This document shows positions 36,682 to 46,348 of a DNA stretch of 64,000 nt, piece by piece. Where the stretch lies: contig JAKITT010000003.1 of NCBI GenBank assembly GCA_021647945.1, positions 34,109 through 98,108 on the forward strand, written 5' to 3'. The notes below the pieces were generated by a model. The model had not been told where the DNA came from and did no database searches. It worked only from the letters and a program-made list of their open reading frames with translations. Source of the DNA: Candidatus Polarisedimenticolaceae bacterium. GTDB taxonomy: Bacteria > Pseudomonadota > Gammaproteobacteria > Chromatiales > Chromatiaceae. How positions within the stretch are numbered: the first letter of the stretch is position 1; every line of letters begins with the position of its first letter. Position numbers and translations under genes: made by a program.

Positions 36682-37022
36682 GCCATCACCGCACGGTCTA
36701 TTACGACCCCAACCTAAAGGATAAACCACCCTTCAAACCCTTCAGGTTGATCATCATTGTGCTGTTTATCATGCTCATCATCTCAGCATCAGCACAGTGG
36801 TATGCCCGCAACGTCACCATGCCACGCTACTGCACTGACAGTGAAGAGACGCTGCGTATGGTGAGGTTGGTGCTAACCGAACAGCGACCTGCCGGTGATG
36901 GGGATAGAAAACCCTACATCATCGCCACCCGACTGACGTTTCTGGTACCTCGCGAAAGTGATGAAGCGTTGGACGACTACCTAGACCGACTGCAACGACA
37001 TTTAGATCAAGAATGCCCATAA
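36678..37022 (+). CDS. Small membrane-anchored protein of unknown function
   Basis: A 114-residue protein starting at the ATG overlapping the previous stop (ATGA). One membrane helix (LIIIVLFIMLIISASAQWYA, about 23-44) is followed by an extracytoplasmic region of about 70 residues with single Cys near TMPRYC and near the end. Its end overlaps the kinase start. It may be an accessory sensor for the kinase. Not recognised. Confidence 0.7.
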   Translation: MSHHRTVYYDPNLKDKPPFKPFRLIIIVLFIMLIISASAQWYARNVTMPRYCTDSEETLRMVRLVLTEQRPAGDGDRKPYIIATRLTFLVPRESDEALDDYLDRLQRHLDQECP

Positions 37023-39625
37023 CTTCACCGCCACCACCCATGTCACATTTGGGACTGCTACGCGGTTTCTTGGCCATCTTTGCACCACTGGCAGTGCTGT
37101 TGATATTGGCCAGCTTGATGCACTACTACACCCTCTACGAGACAGACCGAGTCAGCCGTGAGGCCAATGAGGAGCTCAATGTCAGCCTCGCCAAACGGAT
37201 GATCGTCACCGACATCTCATCGGTCGCACGTGATCTCGCCTTTCTTGCCCGCCATATCGAAAAACAGGGGCTGTTCAAAATCTCCACCGCTGAGCGACAT
37301 CAACGCATCTCACTGGAGTTCAGCGCCTTTGCCGAGAAAAAAGCACTCTATGACCAGATTCGCTTTCTGGATACCAATGGCATGGAGAACGTGCGTATCA
37401 ACTATGTCGATGGCAAGGCACAAGAGGTGACAGGGTCGGCCCTGCAAAATAAATCAAACCGCTACTACTTTCGTGAGGCCTTCTCACTGGGTCGAGACAA
37501 GATCTACCTCTCTCCGCTCGACCTGAATATTGAGGACAACCGTATTGAACAGCCACTCAAACCGGTGATGCGCTTTGCCACCCCCCTTTTCGACCTCTCT
37601 GGGCGTAAACAGGGGGTTGTGGTACTCAACTATTTTGGCCAGCGACTGATCGAAAACTTCACCTATGCCGCCGCCAACATTGTCGACCATATTGCACTCA
37701 CCAATAGCCAGGGCTATTGGCTCAGCAGCCCAAACTCAGAGGATGAGTGGGGTTTCATGCTGGGTAATAACAAATCAATGCCAACGCGTTACCCCGCCGC
37801 TTGGCAGCGTATTGCAAAAGAGCATAGCGGCCAGTTTGAGAACAATAATGGCCTCTTCACCTTTGCCACCATCAAACCCACCCAGGTGGCACTGGAGACC
37901 TCCGACCCATTAGCCACAGATAACGATGCCTTAATTGGCACCGACAGCTTCTGGAAGATCATCTCTCGCGTGACACCCGAGGCACTCACCACCACACTAC
38001 CGGCTTTCATACGGGTACATGCGGCACTCTACTCCATCATGCTGGTATTGATTCTAGCTGGCTCCTGGATTCTAGCCTTAACTCGACAAAAACATCGTCT
38101 AGCGGAGGCTCAGAGTGAGTACGAACAGCGGTTTCGTCACACCTTAGAAAATATTGAACTGGTGGCCGTAGCACTCGATCGACGCGGCACGGTGCGCTTC
38201 TGTAACGACTACTTCCTCAAGTTAACCAGCTGGAATTTGGATGAGGTGGTCAACCATCAATGGCTGGAGAAGTTTGTCCCTGACAAGGCAAAAGATGATG
38301 CCGAACAGATGCTAGCCAGTATGGCCTCACCCGAGAATTTTCCCACACAATTTGAGACGCCAATCCTCACCAAAGATGGCCAACAACGGCTCATCAATTG
38401 GAACAGCACCCTGAGCTATGATGCACAAAACAGGGTCATTGGCATCACCGGCATTGGTGAGGATATCACCGATAAGCGACATACTGAGGAGCAGCTACGA
38501 AAACTCAGTCAGGCGGTTGAACAGAGCCCAAGTACAGTGATGATCACCAACGTCAATGGTGCAATCGAGTACGTCAACCCAAAATTTATTGAGGTCACCG
38601 GCTACCAAGCAGACGAGGTAATTGGCTGTAACCCCAGCATCCTCAAATCGGGTGAGAAGTCCACCAGTGAGTATGCCAATCTCTGGCACACCGTCAACGC
38701 TGGCAAGGAGTGGCGCGGAGAGTTTCACAACCGGAAGAAGAATGGTGAACTCTTTTGGGAGTCTGCATCAATCAGCGGAATTCGTGGGCCAGACGGTGAA
38801 ATCAGCCATTTTCTAGCGGTAAAAGAGGATATCACCGAGCGCAAACGATTGGAGCAGAAGGTTGAGGCGCACCATCGCGAATTAGCCAAATCTGAGGCAC
38901 TCGCGGCGATGGGCCGCATGGCCAGCATGATCGCCCATGATCTGCGCAATCCACTCTCATCAGTCAAGATGACACTGCAAATTCTCAGCAAACAGAAGAA
39001 TGACCGTGACTCAGCCAAGGCGGATGAACTGCGTGCTATTTCACTTGAGCAGATCCGCTATATGGAGGAGATTCTCTCCGATATGCTCACCTACTCACGC
39101 CCCGACGCCTTAAAACCGGAGTGGCTGACCATTGATAAGGTGATGGATATGGCGGTTGGTCTGATCCAGCGCAAGTTCGATGAACTGGGGGTCGATCTGA
39201 CCACCCACTACCAGCCCGGCCTACCCACACTGCATGGCGATGCAACAAAACTGCGTCAGATCTTCTCTAATCTACTCATCAACGCCGCCCAAGCCACCGA
39301 AAATTGCGCTAGGGCGGAGGTGAGCATAGATGTCATGCTGGAGTTGGGGCCAACCGGCACCGGCATCCGCATAGATATCTGCGACAACGGCTGCGGTATC
39401 GTCCCAGAAGACCGTGAGCGCCTCTTCGAGCCCTTCTTTACCACGCGGGCGCAGGGGACCGGACTCGGCCTAGCCATCGTCAAACGGATGGTCGAACAAC
39501 ACCATGGCACCATTGAGATGCTAGCCAATAAGACGGGCGGAACCTGCGCCAGCATTGTGCTACCCACCACACCACAAACTGCAAATGAACCTGATAACCA
39601 GGCTATGGAGATCCACCCATTATGA
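37013..39625 (+). CDS. Cache-PAS-PAS hybrid-architecture sensor histidine kinase (NtrB-like output)
   Basis: An 870-residue membrane kinase: helix at about 15-38, a large periplasmic double-Cache-like sensor (about 45-330), a second helix (about 338-357), two PAS domains (about 375-490 and 500-615), a HisKA with the phospho-accepting His in MIAHDLRNPLSSVKM (about 642), and a HATPase with GTGLGLAIVKRMVEQHHG. There is no receiver domain. It overlaps the NtrC-type gene by four bases (ATGA), so they form a cognate pair. The start could be ATG 37013 or 37040. Confidence 0.9.
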   Translation: MPITSPPPPMSHLGLLRGFLAIFAPLAVLLILASLMHYYTLYETDRVSREANEELNVSLAKRMIVTDISSVARDLAFLARHIEKQGLFKISTAERHQRISLEFSAFAEKKALYDQIRFLDTNGMENVRINYVDGKAQEVTGSALQNKSNRYYFREAFSLGRDKIYLSPLDLNIEDNRIEQPLKPVMRFATPLFDLSGRKQGVVVLNYFGQRLIENFTYAAANIVDHIALTNSQGYWLSSPNSEDEWGFMLGNNKSMPTRYPAAWQRIAKEHSGQFENNNGLFTFATIKPTQVALETSDPLATDNDALIGTDSFWKIISRVTPEALTTTLPAFIRVHAALYSIMLVLILAGSWILALTRQKHRLAEAQSEYEQRFRHTLENIELVAVALDRRGTVRFCNDYFLKLTSWNLDEVVNHQWLEKFVPDKAKDDAEQMLASMASPENFPTQFETPILTKDGQQRLINWNSTLSYDAQNRVIGITGIGEDITDKRHTEEQLRKLSQAVEQSPSTVMITNVNGAIEYVNPKFIEVTGYQADEVIGCNPSILKSGEKSTSEYANLWHTVNAGKEWRGEFHNRKKNGELFWESASISGIRGPDGEISHFLAVKEDITERKRLEQKVEAHHRELAKSEALAAMGRMASMIAHDLRNPLSSVKMTLQILSKQKNDRDSAKADELRAISLEQIRYMEEILSDMLTYSRPDALKPEWLTIDKVMDMAVGLIQRKFDELGVDLTTHYQPGLPTLHGDATKLRQIFSNLLINAAQATENCARAEVSIDVMLELGPTGTGIRIDICDNGCGIVPEDRERLFEPFFTTRAQGTGLGLAIVKRMVEQHHGTIEMLANKTGGTCASIVLPTTPQTANEPDNQAMEIHPL

Positions 39626-41046
39626 GCAAAATTCTGATTGTTGATGACGATGTAGCCAGCTGCCGAACGCTGCAGTTTCACCTGCAATCACAGGAACATG
39701 AGGTGGAGATCGCCCACAGTGTGACCGATGGCATGAACCATGCCCGCACCAATCTGCCTGAACTGATCATTCTCGATATCCGCATGCCGGGCAAATCGGG
39801 GCTAGAGGGGTTGCCGGAGTTCAAATCCGCCTACCCTGACACCCACATCATCATGATCACCGCTTTTCACGATATGGAGAGCACTATCGAGGCGATGCAG
39901 AAAGGGGCTGACGACTATATTCATAAACCAATCGATATTGATGAGCTGGATGCCGCCATCGAAAAGATCGTCACGGCACCAAAGATGAGTGATGATCTGA
40001 TCATCACCGAGCCGGGCATTGTTGGCGCCAACCCGCTGACGATGGTGGGGCGCAGCCGGGCCATGAAGGAGATCTTCAAAACTATCGGTCTGGTCTCAAA
40101 AAGCCCCGCCACGGTACTCATCACTGGCGAATCAGGCACCGGTAAGGAGTTGGTTGCTCGTGCTATTCATCGCTCAAGCAAGCAGCATGACGGCCCCTTT
40201 GTCGCCGTCAACTGCGCAGCCCTGGTCGAGACCCTGCTGGAATCAGATATGTTTGGCCATGAGAAAGGGGCCTTTACCGGAGCGGTGAGTCGCCAAGAGG
40301 GAAAATTTTCCCTGGCCCGTGGCGGCACCATCTTTCTCGATGAAATTGGCGAACTCTCTCCAGCGATGCAGGCAAAACTACTACGTGTACTGCAATACAA
40401 GGAGTTCAACCCTCTCGGTGCCAAACTGCCACAGACCACCGATGCCCGTGTCATCACCGCCACCAATTTAGACCTGACAAAACAGGTACCACGCGGCCTC
40501 TTCAGAGAGGATCTCTACTACCGCCTGCAGGTGATCAACATCCACCTGCCACCATTGCGGGAGCGTAAAGAGGATATGATGGATCTGGTCAAGACCCTGC
40601 TTGGCCGCATCAACAAAGAGCTGCACCGCAATGTTAATCAGATCTCCAAAGAGGTGCTGAGCGCCCTCGCTAACTACAACTGGCCTGGTAATGTACGTGA
40701 GCTGGAGAATATCTTGATGAAGTGTGTCGCTCTATCGCCGAGTGACACCATCAGTCTCGATCTGCTGCCCGATGCCTTCCATCAGCAGCAGGATAGCGCT
40801 CAACAACCTGCTCAACAGAGCAGCAAGCCGATGGAGGAGTGGAGTCTAGAGGAGATCGAAAAAGCGCATGTCAGCCGCGTTTTGGAGGCGACGAGTTGGC
40901 ACAAAGGACACGCCTGCGACACCCTGGGTGTCTCACGGCCTAGATTGCGACGTATGATCAAACAGTACGGTTTGATCGCACCTGGCGGCATTGAGGATGA
41001 CCACGAGGAGGAGCAGGCCGAAGAGGCGGCTGATACGGGCGAATAG
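39622..41046 (+). CDS. NtrC-family sigma-54-dependent response regulator
   Basis: A 474-residue protein: receiver domain (LIVDDDVASC, phospho-Asp in LIILDIRMPGKSG), an AAA+ domain with Walker A GESGTGKE, the GAFTGA loop needed for sigma-54 contact, and a Fis-type HTH (SWHKGHACDTLGVSRPRLRRMIKQ). It activates sigma-54 promoters; two good candidates in this window are at 15640-15655 and 27207-27222. Confidence 0.95.
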   Translation: MSKILIVDDDVASCRTLQFHLQSQEHEVEIAHSVTDGMNHARTNLPELIILDIRMPGKSGLEGLPEFKSAYPDTHIIMITAFHDMESTIEAMQKGADDYIHKPIDIDELDAAIEKIVTAPKMSDDLIITEPGIVGANPLTMVGRSRAMKEIFKTIGLVSKSPATVLITGESGTGKELVARAIHRSSKQHDGPFVAVNCAALVETLLESDMFGHEKGAFTGAVSRQEGKFSLARGGTIFLDEIGELSPAMQAKLLRVLQYKEFNPLGAKLPQTTDARVITATNLDLTKQVPRGLFREDLYYRLQVINIHLPPLRERKEDMMDLVKTLLGRINKELHRNVNQISKEVLSALANYNWPGNVRELENILMKCVALSPSDTISLDLLPDAFHQQQDSAQQPAQQSSKPMEEWSLEEIEKAHVSRVLEATSWHKGHACDTLGVSRPRLRRMIKQYGLIAPGGIEDDHEEEQAEEAADTGE

Positions 41047-41055
41047 CGTATCAAC

Positions 41056-41109
41056 ATGCAGGAGAGCGTCACCTCACCACAAGGTGGCTACAGAGCGCCA
41101 CTCCTGCAT
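41056..41109. terminator. stem-loop between convergent genes
   Basis: ATGCAGGAG pairs with CTCCTGCAT across a loop containing a second small hairpin (CACC/GGTG). It sits between the convergent regulator and cysZ genes, so it can act on both strands. There is no T run. Confidence 0.55.
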
Positions 41110-41115
41110 CAATGA

Positions 41116-41850
41116 TTAACTCTCCCGCAACCGCTCGTGCCATAGAATAGTCGCCCCTGCCACCGCCGCTGGCATGGCGACAAAGTTAAGCAGTGGCACC
41201 ATCATCATCAGCGTCACGGCACCACCAAAACCGAGTGCTGGCATTCGCTGCTGCTTGAGACGATCATGCTGTTCTGTAAAGGATATGCCATGATTCCCCA
41301 TCGGATAATCTGCATACTCCAATGCCAAAAACCACGCGGAGAAGAGCAGCCAAAGAAAGGGGGCAAGCAGATTGAGCCCGGGGATCAAAAAGAGCACCAA
41401 TAGGGGTAGCGCCCGAACCAGAAAATAACCGATCTTACGCCCCTCCCCCATCACAGCTGAACCCACTCCAACCACAATCTCTCTCCAGTCAGAGCTGCTC
41501 TCTTCAGGCAATTCCCCACTCAGCAGCAGTTCCACCTTCTGTGCAAGCAGGCTATTAAAGGGTGAGGCAATCAGGTTGGCCACTACAGTAAAGGTGTAGA
41601 AGACAATCAACACAAAGGTGAGGGCAAAGAGTGGCCAGAGCAACCAACGTAAAAAATCAAGCCAATGATTTTCTGGCAACATTTGGTTCAACAGCCCGTC
41701 AAACTGGCTCATTCCCAGCCAGACCAGCAGGCTAAAGATCAACATATTGACCAGGAGAGGAATAACAACAAAGGGGCGTAGCGATGGTTCTGTTATCAGT
41801 CGTAAGCCACGTATCAAGCAGCCGACACCAGCAAAAGGGTTTGATTTCAT
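41116..41850 (-). CDS. cysZ: CysZ-family sulfate transporter
   Basis: A 244-residue membrane protein with four to five hydrophobic segments: the N-terminal GVGCLIRGLRLITEPSLRPFVVIPLLVN, a central AFLWLLFSAWFLALEYADYPMGN and a C-terminal VAMPAAVAGATILW match CysZ/EI24. It imports sulfate for assimilation. Confidence 0.85.
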   Translation of the reverse strand: MKSNPFAGVGCLIRGLRLITEPSLRPFVVIPLLVNMLIFSLLVWLGMSQFDGLLNQMLPENHWLDFLRWLLWPLFALTFVLIVFYTFTVVANLIASPFNSLLAQKVELLLSGELPEESSSDWREIVVGVGSAVMGEGRKIGYFLVRALPLLVLFLIPGLNLLAPFLWLLFSAWFLALEYADYPMGNHGISFTEQHDRLKQQRMPALGFGGAVTLMMMVPLLNFVAMPAAVAGATILWHERLRES

Positions 41851-42004
41851 AGAGAGTCCAGATCACTCATCACGGCTTAGTGATTACATTAAAGGCCGCG
41901 AATCATACCGTAATTGATAAATTTAAAACAAAAATAGTCTTATCACTTGACAGCACCGCCTAACTGCTTACAATACGCGCTCCTCTGCTTAGACGCATGA
42001 GAAT

Positions 42005-42080
42005 GTCCCCATCGTCTAGAGGCCTAGGACACCGCCCTTTCACGGCGGTAACAGGGGTTCGACTCCCCTTGGGGACGCCA
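42005..42080 (+). tRNA. tRNA-Glu (anticodon TTC)
   Basis: 76 bases with an acceptor stem GTCCCCA / TGGGGAC, anticodon loop CTTTCAC, T-loop GTTCGACTC and encoded CCA. It folds as a standard cloverleaf. Confidence 0.97.
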
Positions 42081-42132
42081 TATTTAGCTTGTCATCTAAT
42101 GCATTTCTGCAACAGATACAGCATCTTAAAGT

Positions 42133-42170
42133 CTCTGGTTGAAGCACATTGTGCTCAACCAGAGTTCTTT
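42133..42170 (+). terminator. likely terminator of tRNA-Glu
   Basis: CTCTGGTTGA...TCAACCAGAG with inner AGCAC/GTGC pairing is followed by TTCTTT. It lies 53 bp after the tRNA. Confidence 0.65.
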
Positions 42171-42304
42171 AAATTCTCTACAGAATTCCCCACTGTCATT
42201 AAGAAACTGACCGACCAGCGACAGCAACCATTAGCTCAAACGGCAAGATTACTGCGTCACAAGCAACCATGAGTTACTGGCTTTTTTGTCCAGCAAAAAG
42301 AGCG

Positions 42305-42562
42305 TCAATCCTCCCCCTTCCTCTCCTCTTTTTTTACCGGCTTGGAATCTAGCGAGACATGAACCGATATCTTCTTGTCGGTGACTGAAGACTCATCTAA
42401 TGAGCAGCCACTCTCTTTCGTAGCTGATGAACATCCACTACAACTATCAGCACACCCACTGCTGGCACTAAAAGCGCGTTTAATATGCCGCAGCACCAGC
42501 AGCAGAGAGACTAAAAAGATTACAAATAGGATGCCCCCCTCTATCACGCCGATCTCATTCAT
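42305..42562 (-). CDS. Cys-rich membrane protein after FeoB
   Basis: 85 residues starting at the ATG that overlaps the feoB stop (ATGA). One helix (GGILFVIFLVSLLLVLRHI) is followed by a Cys-rich tail (GCADSCSGCSSATKESGC). Short Cys-rich proteins of this kind follow feoB in many bacteria (FeoB-associated Cys-rich protein, FeoC-like position) and may bind iron or iron-sulfur. Confidence 0.75.
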   Translation of the reverse strand: MNEIGVIEGGILFVIFLVSLLLVLRHIKRAFSASSGCADSCSGCSSATKESGCSLDESSVTDKKISVHVSLDSKPVKKEERKGED

Positions 42563-44736
42563 GTCATCGCTGCTCCTAGCAAAGTAACAACAAACGCAAG
42601 CGAGTAGGCAATAGTCAAAGAGAAGACCACCGAGAAGCCCGCCCAGCGCCAACCTCCCGCTTCACGTCGAATTGCTGCGATAGTGGCAAGACAAGGCGCA
42701 TAAAGCAGAGCAAACACCATAAAGGCAAAAGCGGTCACTTGAGACATGCTGCCGGAGATGGCCGAACGCAAACTTGCTGACTCCTCCGTATCAGCCTCAT
42801 CCTGGTTGTAGAGAACGGCATAGCTGGCCACAACCACCTCTTTGGCGACAAAGCCGGTCAAAATAGCAACGGTATCTTTCCAGGTAAAACCCAGCGGGGC
42901 AAACACGGGCGAGACGGCCGTTCCAATCTGTCCGAGATAACTCTTGCGCATCCGTTCCTGAGCACGCTCACGTGCCAACAAAACAATCTGCCGGTCTCGA
43001 TAGGGAGTCTGCACCTGCATCTCTAGCGCCATCAACTGTGCGTCATAGTCTTTGTCCCACTCAACATTTTGTGGGAAGGCCTGTAGGAACCAAATGAGGA
43101 TAGAGCCTATTAAGATGACCCCAGCCACTTTCTGTAAGAAGTTCGCGGCCTTCTCCCACATATGGTAGATCACCCCTTTTAGCGTCGGCATTCGATAAGG
43201 GGGCAGCTCCATAACAAAAGGCTCACTCACCCCGGTAACTACAAATTTACCTAGAAAAATGGCTGCGACCATCGCCACCACAATGCTCAACATATACATG
43301 ATAAAGACCATGGTGCCGGCCATGTCAGAAAAGAAGGCACCGGCAAATAGAATAAATACCGGCAGGCGGGCTGAGCAGCTCATGAAAGGGCTGACCAAAA
43401 TAGTGATAAGTCGCGCTTTATCACTCTCAATGGTACGGGCGGCCATCACCGCCGGAACATTACATCCAAAGCCTATAACAAGGGGAATGAACGCCTTACC
43501 ATGCAGCCCAAATATGTGCATCAGTCGATCCATTAAAAAAGCTGCTCGAGTCAGGTAGCCCGTCTCACTGAAAAATGCCAGGAACATAAATAGGATGACA
43601 ATATTGGGCAGGAATATGATGGTTCCACCCACCCCGGCGATAATGCCGTCGATCAGCAGATCATGCAGCATGCCTGCTGGAATAAGCACTGAAAGTAAAT
43701 CTGACAGCCAACCAACACCTGCATCGATCCACCCCATGGGGATCTCTCCCAAGCTAAAGGTAGATTCAAACATCACCCACATCATGACGAGAAAGATCGG
43801 TAAGCCAAACAGTGGGTGAAGAAAAAGTGCATCCAGCCGCTGGGTGAGATCTTTATGTCCGGTTGGATCAGGAAGCATCTGCCGCGCCTCAGCCAACATG
43901 CCACGAATAAATCCATAGCGAGCGGCAGCAAACATAGCATCAACCTCTTCACTGTGCTGCCGGGCCAAAATCTGACGATCTTTCTCCATCGCCTCAATTA
44001 AGGCCGAATGGTCATTCTCTCTACTTAGAATATCCTCATCACCCTCCAGTAGTTTGATGGCCAGCCAACGACTCTGCTGCTCATCCATACTATCCGGGTG
44101 TAGAGCGGCAATTCGACACTGTGCACAAGCAACAGCCTGCTCAAGGTGATGATCATAGGGAAGGTTGACTAGACGGCTCTTCTTCTTACCAATAGCTGTA
44201 TCAACAATGGCACTCAATAGTGCTTCAATCCCCTCACCACGGGCAGCATCTGTTTCAACCACAGCCCCGCCCAGCATAAAAGAGAGCGCAGGCAGATCGA
44301 AACTTATCTGCTTAGATCTCGCCTCATCAATCATATTCATGGCAAAGACCAGAGGGCACCCCATCTCGAGCAGTTGAGTGGTCAGGAACAGATTGCGATC
44401 GAGATTACCCGCATCGAGGACATTGAGGACAATATCCGGCTGCATATTCTGAATATAGTCACGTCCTATACGCTCCTCGGGAGACTGCGAGGTCAGTGAA
44501 TAGATGCCAGGAAGATCGACAATACGAAGCGTCCATCCCCGGTAGTGGATATCATGCTCGTTCTTTGTGAGTGTCACACGTGGATAGTTGGCAACACTAT
44601 CTCTGGATCCGGTCAATTTATTAGAGAGCGTGGTCTTACCACAGTTTGGATTGCCGACAAGGGCAACAGTGATAATTTTGTTGTTTCCACTCATGGATGA
44701 ACTCGTAATTATTGGTTTAGATGCAGAAGTAACCAC
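42559..44736 (-). CDS. feoB: Ferrous iron transporter FeoB
   Basis: 725 residues: N-terminal G domain (GNPNCGKTTLSN, switch DLPGIYSL, NMIDEA), a helical GDI-like spacer, and a membrane domain with two gate regions (GCNVPAVMAAR and the SCSARLPVFILFAGAFF stretch). It imports Fe2+. The frame opens with GTG at 44736; an ATG at 44694 is an alternative and lacks a better ribosome site. Confidence 0.96.
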   Translation of the reverse strand: MVTSASKPIITSSSMSGNNKIITVALVGNPNCGKTTLSNKLTGSRDSVANYPRVTLTKNEHDIHYRGWTLRIVDLPGIYSLTSQSPEERIGRDYIQNMQPDIVLNVLDAGNLDRNLFLTTQLLEMGCPLVFAMNMIDEARSKQISFDLPALSFMLGGAVVETDAARGEGIEALLSAIVDTAIGKKKSRLVNLPYDHHLEQAVACAQCRIAALHPDSMDEQQSRWLAIKLLEGDEDILSRENDHSALIEAMEKDRQILARQHSEEVDAMFAAARYGFIRGMLAEARQMLPDPTGHKDLTQRLDALFLHPLFGLPIFLVMMWVMFESTFSLGEIPMGWIDAGVGWLSDLLSVLIPAGMLHDLLIDGIIAGVGGTIIFLPNIVILFMFLAFFSETGYLTRAAFLMDRLMHIFGLHGKAFIPLVIGFGCNVPAVMAARTIESDKARLITILVSPFMSCSARLPVFILFAGAFFSDMAGTMVFIMYMLSIVVAMVAAIFLGKFVVTGVSEPFVMELPPYRMPTLKGVIYHMWEKAANFLQKVAGVILIGSILIWFLQAFPQNVEWDKDYDAQLMALEMQVQTPYRDRQIVLLARERAQERMRKSYLGQIGTAVSPVFAPLGFTWKDTVAILTGFVAKEVVVASYAVLYNQDEADTEESASLRSAISGSMSQVTAFAFMVFALLYAPCLATIAAIRREAGGWRWAGFSVVFSLTIAYSLAFVVTLLGAAMT

Positions 44737-44741
44737 AACAT

Positions 44742-45002
44742 TCAGTTGGCAACCTGCAGTAAGATATTTCTTGCCTCCTCCTTCCGCAGACTCACTTGAT
44801 AGCCAAGAATGATATAACTACGAGGATCACCCATTGGTGCAGCATGTGCTACCACCAACTCCGCCCCCTTAACCATTCCTAAAGCATTAAGACGCCTGCG
44901 CAAACTATCCCCTCCCTGAATTGAGCTTATCACTCCATGCTGTCCCAATTTAAGCTCTGCGGCACTATACCCAGCTTCATTGTCAGATCTGGTTTCCTGC
45001 AT
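44742..45002 (-). CDS. feoA: Ferrous iron transport protein A
   Basis: An 86-residue SH3-like protein (LRRRLNALGMVKGAELVVAH). It lies five bases before feoB and is the first gene of the operon. It modulates FeoB. Confidence 0.93.
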   Translation of the reverse strand: MQETRSDNEAGYSAAELKLGQHGVISSIQGGDSLRRRLNALGMVKGAELVVAHAAPMGDPRSYIILGYQVSLRKEEARNILLQVAN

Positions 45003-45066
45003 TAAATCTACCCTTTCGATGTGCGTTGTCTACCCCTATATTAAACTACTCTGCAATCGCAATCAA

Positions 45067-45087
45067 TAATGAAAATGATTATCATTA
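45067..45087 (-). promoter_or_regulatory. Fur box upstream of feoA
   Basis: AATGAAAATGATTATCATTA matches the Fur 19-mer (GATAATGATAATCATTATC), including a good TGAAAATGATTATCA 7-1-7 core. It lies 65 bp before feoA. Expected effect: repression by Fe-Fur. Confidence 0.85.
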
Positions 45088-45191
45088 AGAATATCCGGCG
45101 ATTAATGCGAACGCTTACCATTGGCTTTTATGACGGGTATGATATAAAACTACGCTCCCCAGCCAATTGGGTAGATTAAACCGATCTCATA

Positions 45192-45272
45192 ATGGGAACT
45201 GTTTACTCCTCATCCTCTAAAAAATGTGTGGATTGCAAACAGATTAAAGTGGCCGACTCAATAAAAACATAG
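45192..45272 (+). CDS. Possible 26-aa Cys peptide before the permease
   Basis: MGTVYSSSSKKCVDCKQIK... ends five bases before the permease ATG. It contains one CxxC. It could be a leader peptide or a chance frame; there is no clear ribosome site. Confidence 0.25.
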   Translation: MGTVYSSSSKKCVDCKQIKVADSIKT

Positions 45273-45277
45273 GGTAA

Positions 45278-46348
45278 ATGATGGAATACCTGCATAATTT
45301 ACTCACACTCGCTCTTGATGCCGCACCATGGCTGCTGCTGGGTTTTCTGGCCGCTGGTCTGATGAAGGCTTGGGTTCCTGAGGATGCTTTAAGCCGCTGG
45401 CTTGGAGGATCAGGCATATGGCCAATCACTAAGGCCGCCTTGATTGGCGCACCTCTTCCCCTATGCTCTTGTGGTGTACTACCTGCCGCCTTAGCGCTAC
45501 GCAGAAGTGGTGCCTCAAAAGGCTCCACCATCTCTTTTCTGATCGCAACACCAGAAACAGGTGTGGACTCCATAGCAGTATCATATGTCATGCTTGGCCC
45601 AGTGATGGCCGTTATTCGCCCCATTGCTGCCATACTGAGCGCTATATTTTCTGGGCTTTTAACAAGCATTGCCCCTGACAACATCAAACCCTCCTCACCC
45701 ACCTGTAGCAGCATAGAGATCCCAGTGGAGAGCGAATGCAACAGTGGGTGCTGTAGCGAGAGTGTAGAGTCCTCACCTAGTTTCGTAGCACGCACCCTCG
45801 GTGGCATACGCTACGCCCTGGGAGAGATGGTTGAGGATCTCATTATTTGGCTAACAATCGGTCTATTGCTGGCCGCATTAGTGACAACACTCGTCCCACC
45901 CATGGCAATGGCCAGCTGGGGTAGTGGCTTACCCGCTATGTTGGCAATGTTGTTGGTTGGAATACCGATGTATATCTGTGCAACTGCATCTACACCGATA
46001 GCTGCGGCCCTCATATTTTCGGGTGTTTCACCAGGTACAGCACTGGTTTTTCTGCTGGCCGGCCCCGCTACCAATATTGCAACTATCGGCATTATTCGTC
46101 AGGAGATGGGGACGTATGCACTAGCAACATATCTCTCCGGCATCGTCATAAGCAGCCTCACACTTGGCCTACTTACAGATTGGTTCATCCTATCTCAAGG
46201 TATCAACATTCAAGGACAAATCGATGCCAGCGCTGAATGGATGCCCTCGTGGGTGGCCTATCTCTCTGCCACTATTTTACTGGCAGCCTCACTAAAAATA
46301 TTGGCACAAAAAGCGCAACAACGGATTGCGTTATTCACCAGGGGTTAA
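45278..46348 (+). CDS. SO_0444-type Cu/Zn efflux permease
   Basis: A 356-residue membrane protein with two groups of helices. The motif LIGAPLPLCSCGVLPAALALRRSGASKG in the first half (only part quoted in the family definition) and GIPMYICATASTPIAAALI in the second are the conserved cores of the ArsP_1/SO_0444 permeases, linked to copper and zinc efflux. A Cys-rich central loop (CSSIEIPVESECNSGCCSES) fits metal binding. It overlaps the convergent methyltransferase by 18 bp. Confidence 0.82.
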   Translation: MMEYLHNLLTLALDAAPWLLLGFLAAGLMKAWVPEDALSRWLGGSGIWPITKAALIGAPLPLCSCGVLPAALALRRSGASKGSTISFLIATPETGVDSIAVSYVMLGPVMAVIRPIAAILSAIFSGLLTSIAPDNIKPSSPTCSSIEIPVESECNSGCCSESVESSPSFVARTLGGIRYALGEMVEDLIIWLTIGLLLAALVTTLVPPMAMASWGSGLPAMLAMLLVGIPMYICATASTPIAAALIFSGVSPGTALVFLLAGPATNIATIGIIRQEMGTYALATYLSGIVISSLTLGLLTDWFILSQGINIQGQIDASAEWMPSWVAYLSATILLAASLKILAQKAQQRIALFTRG

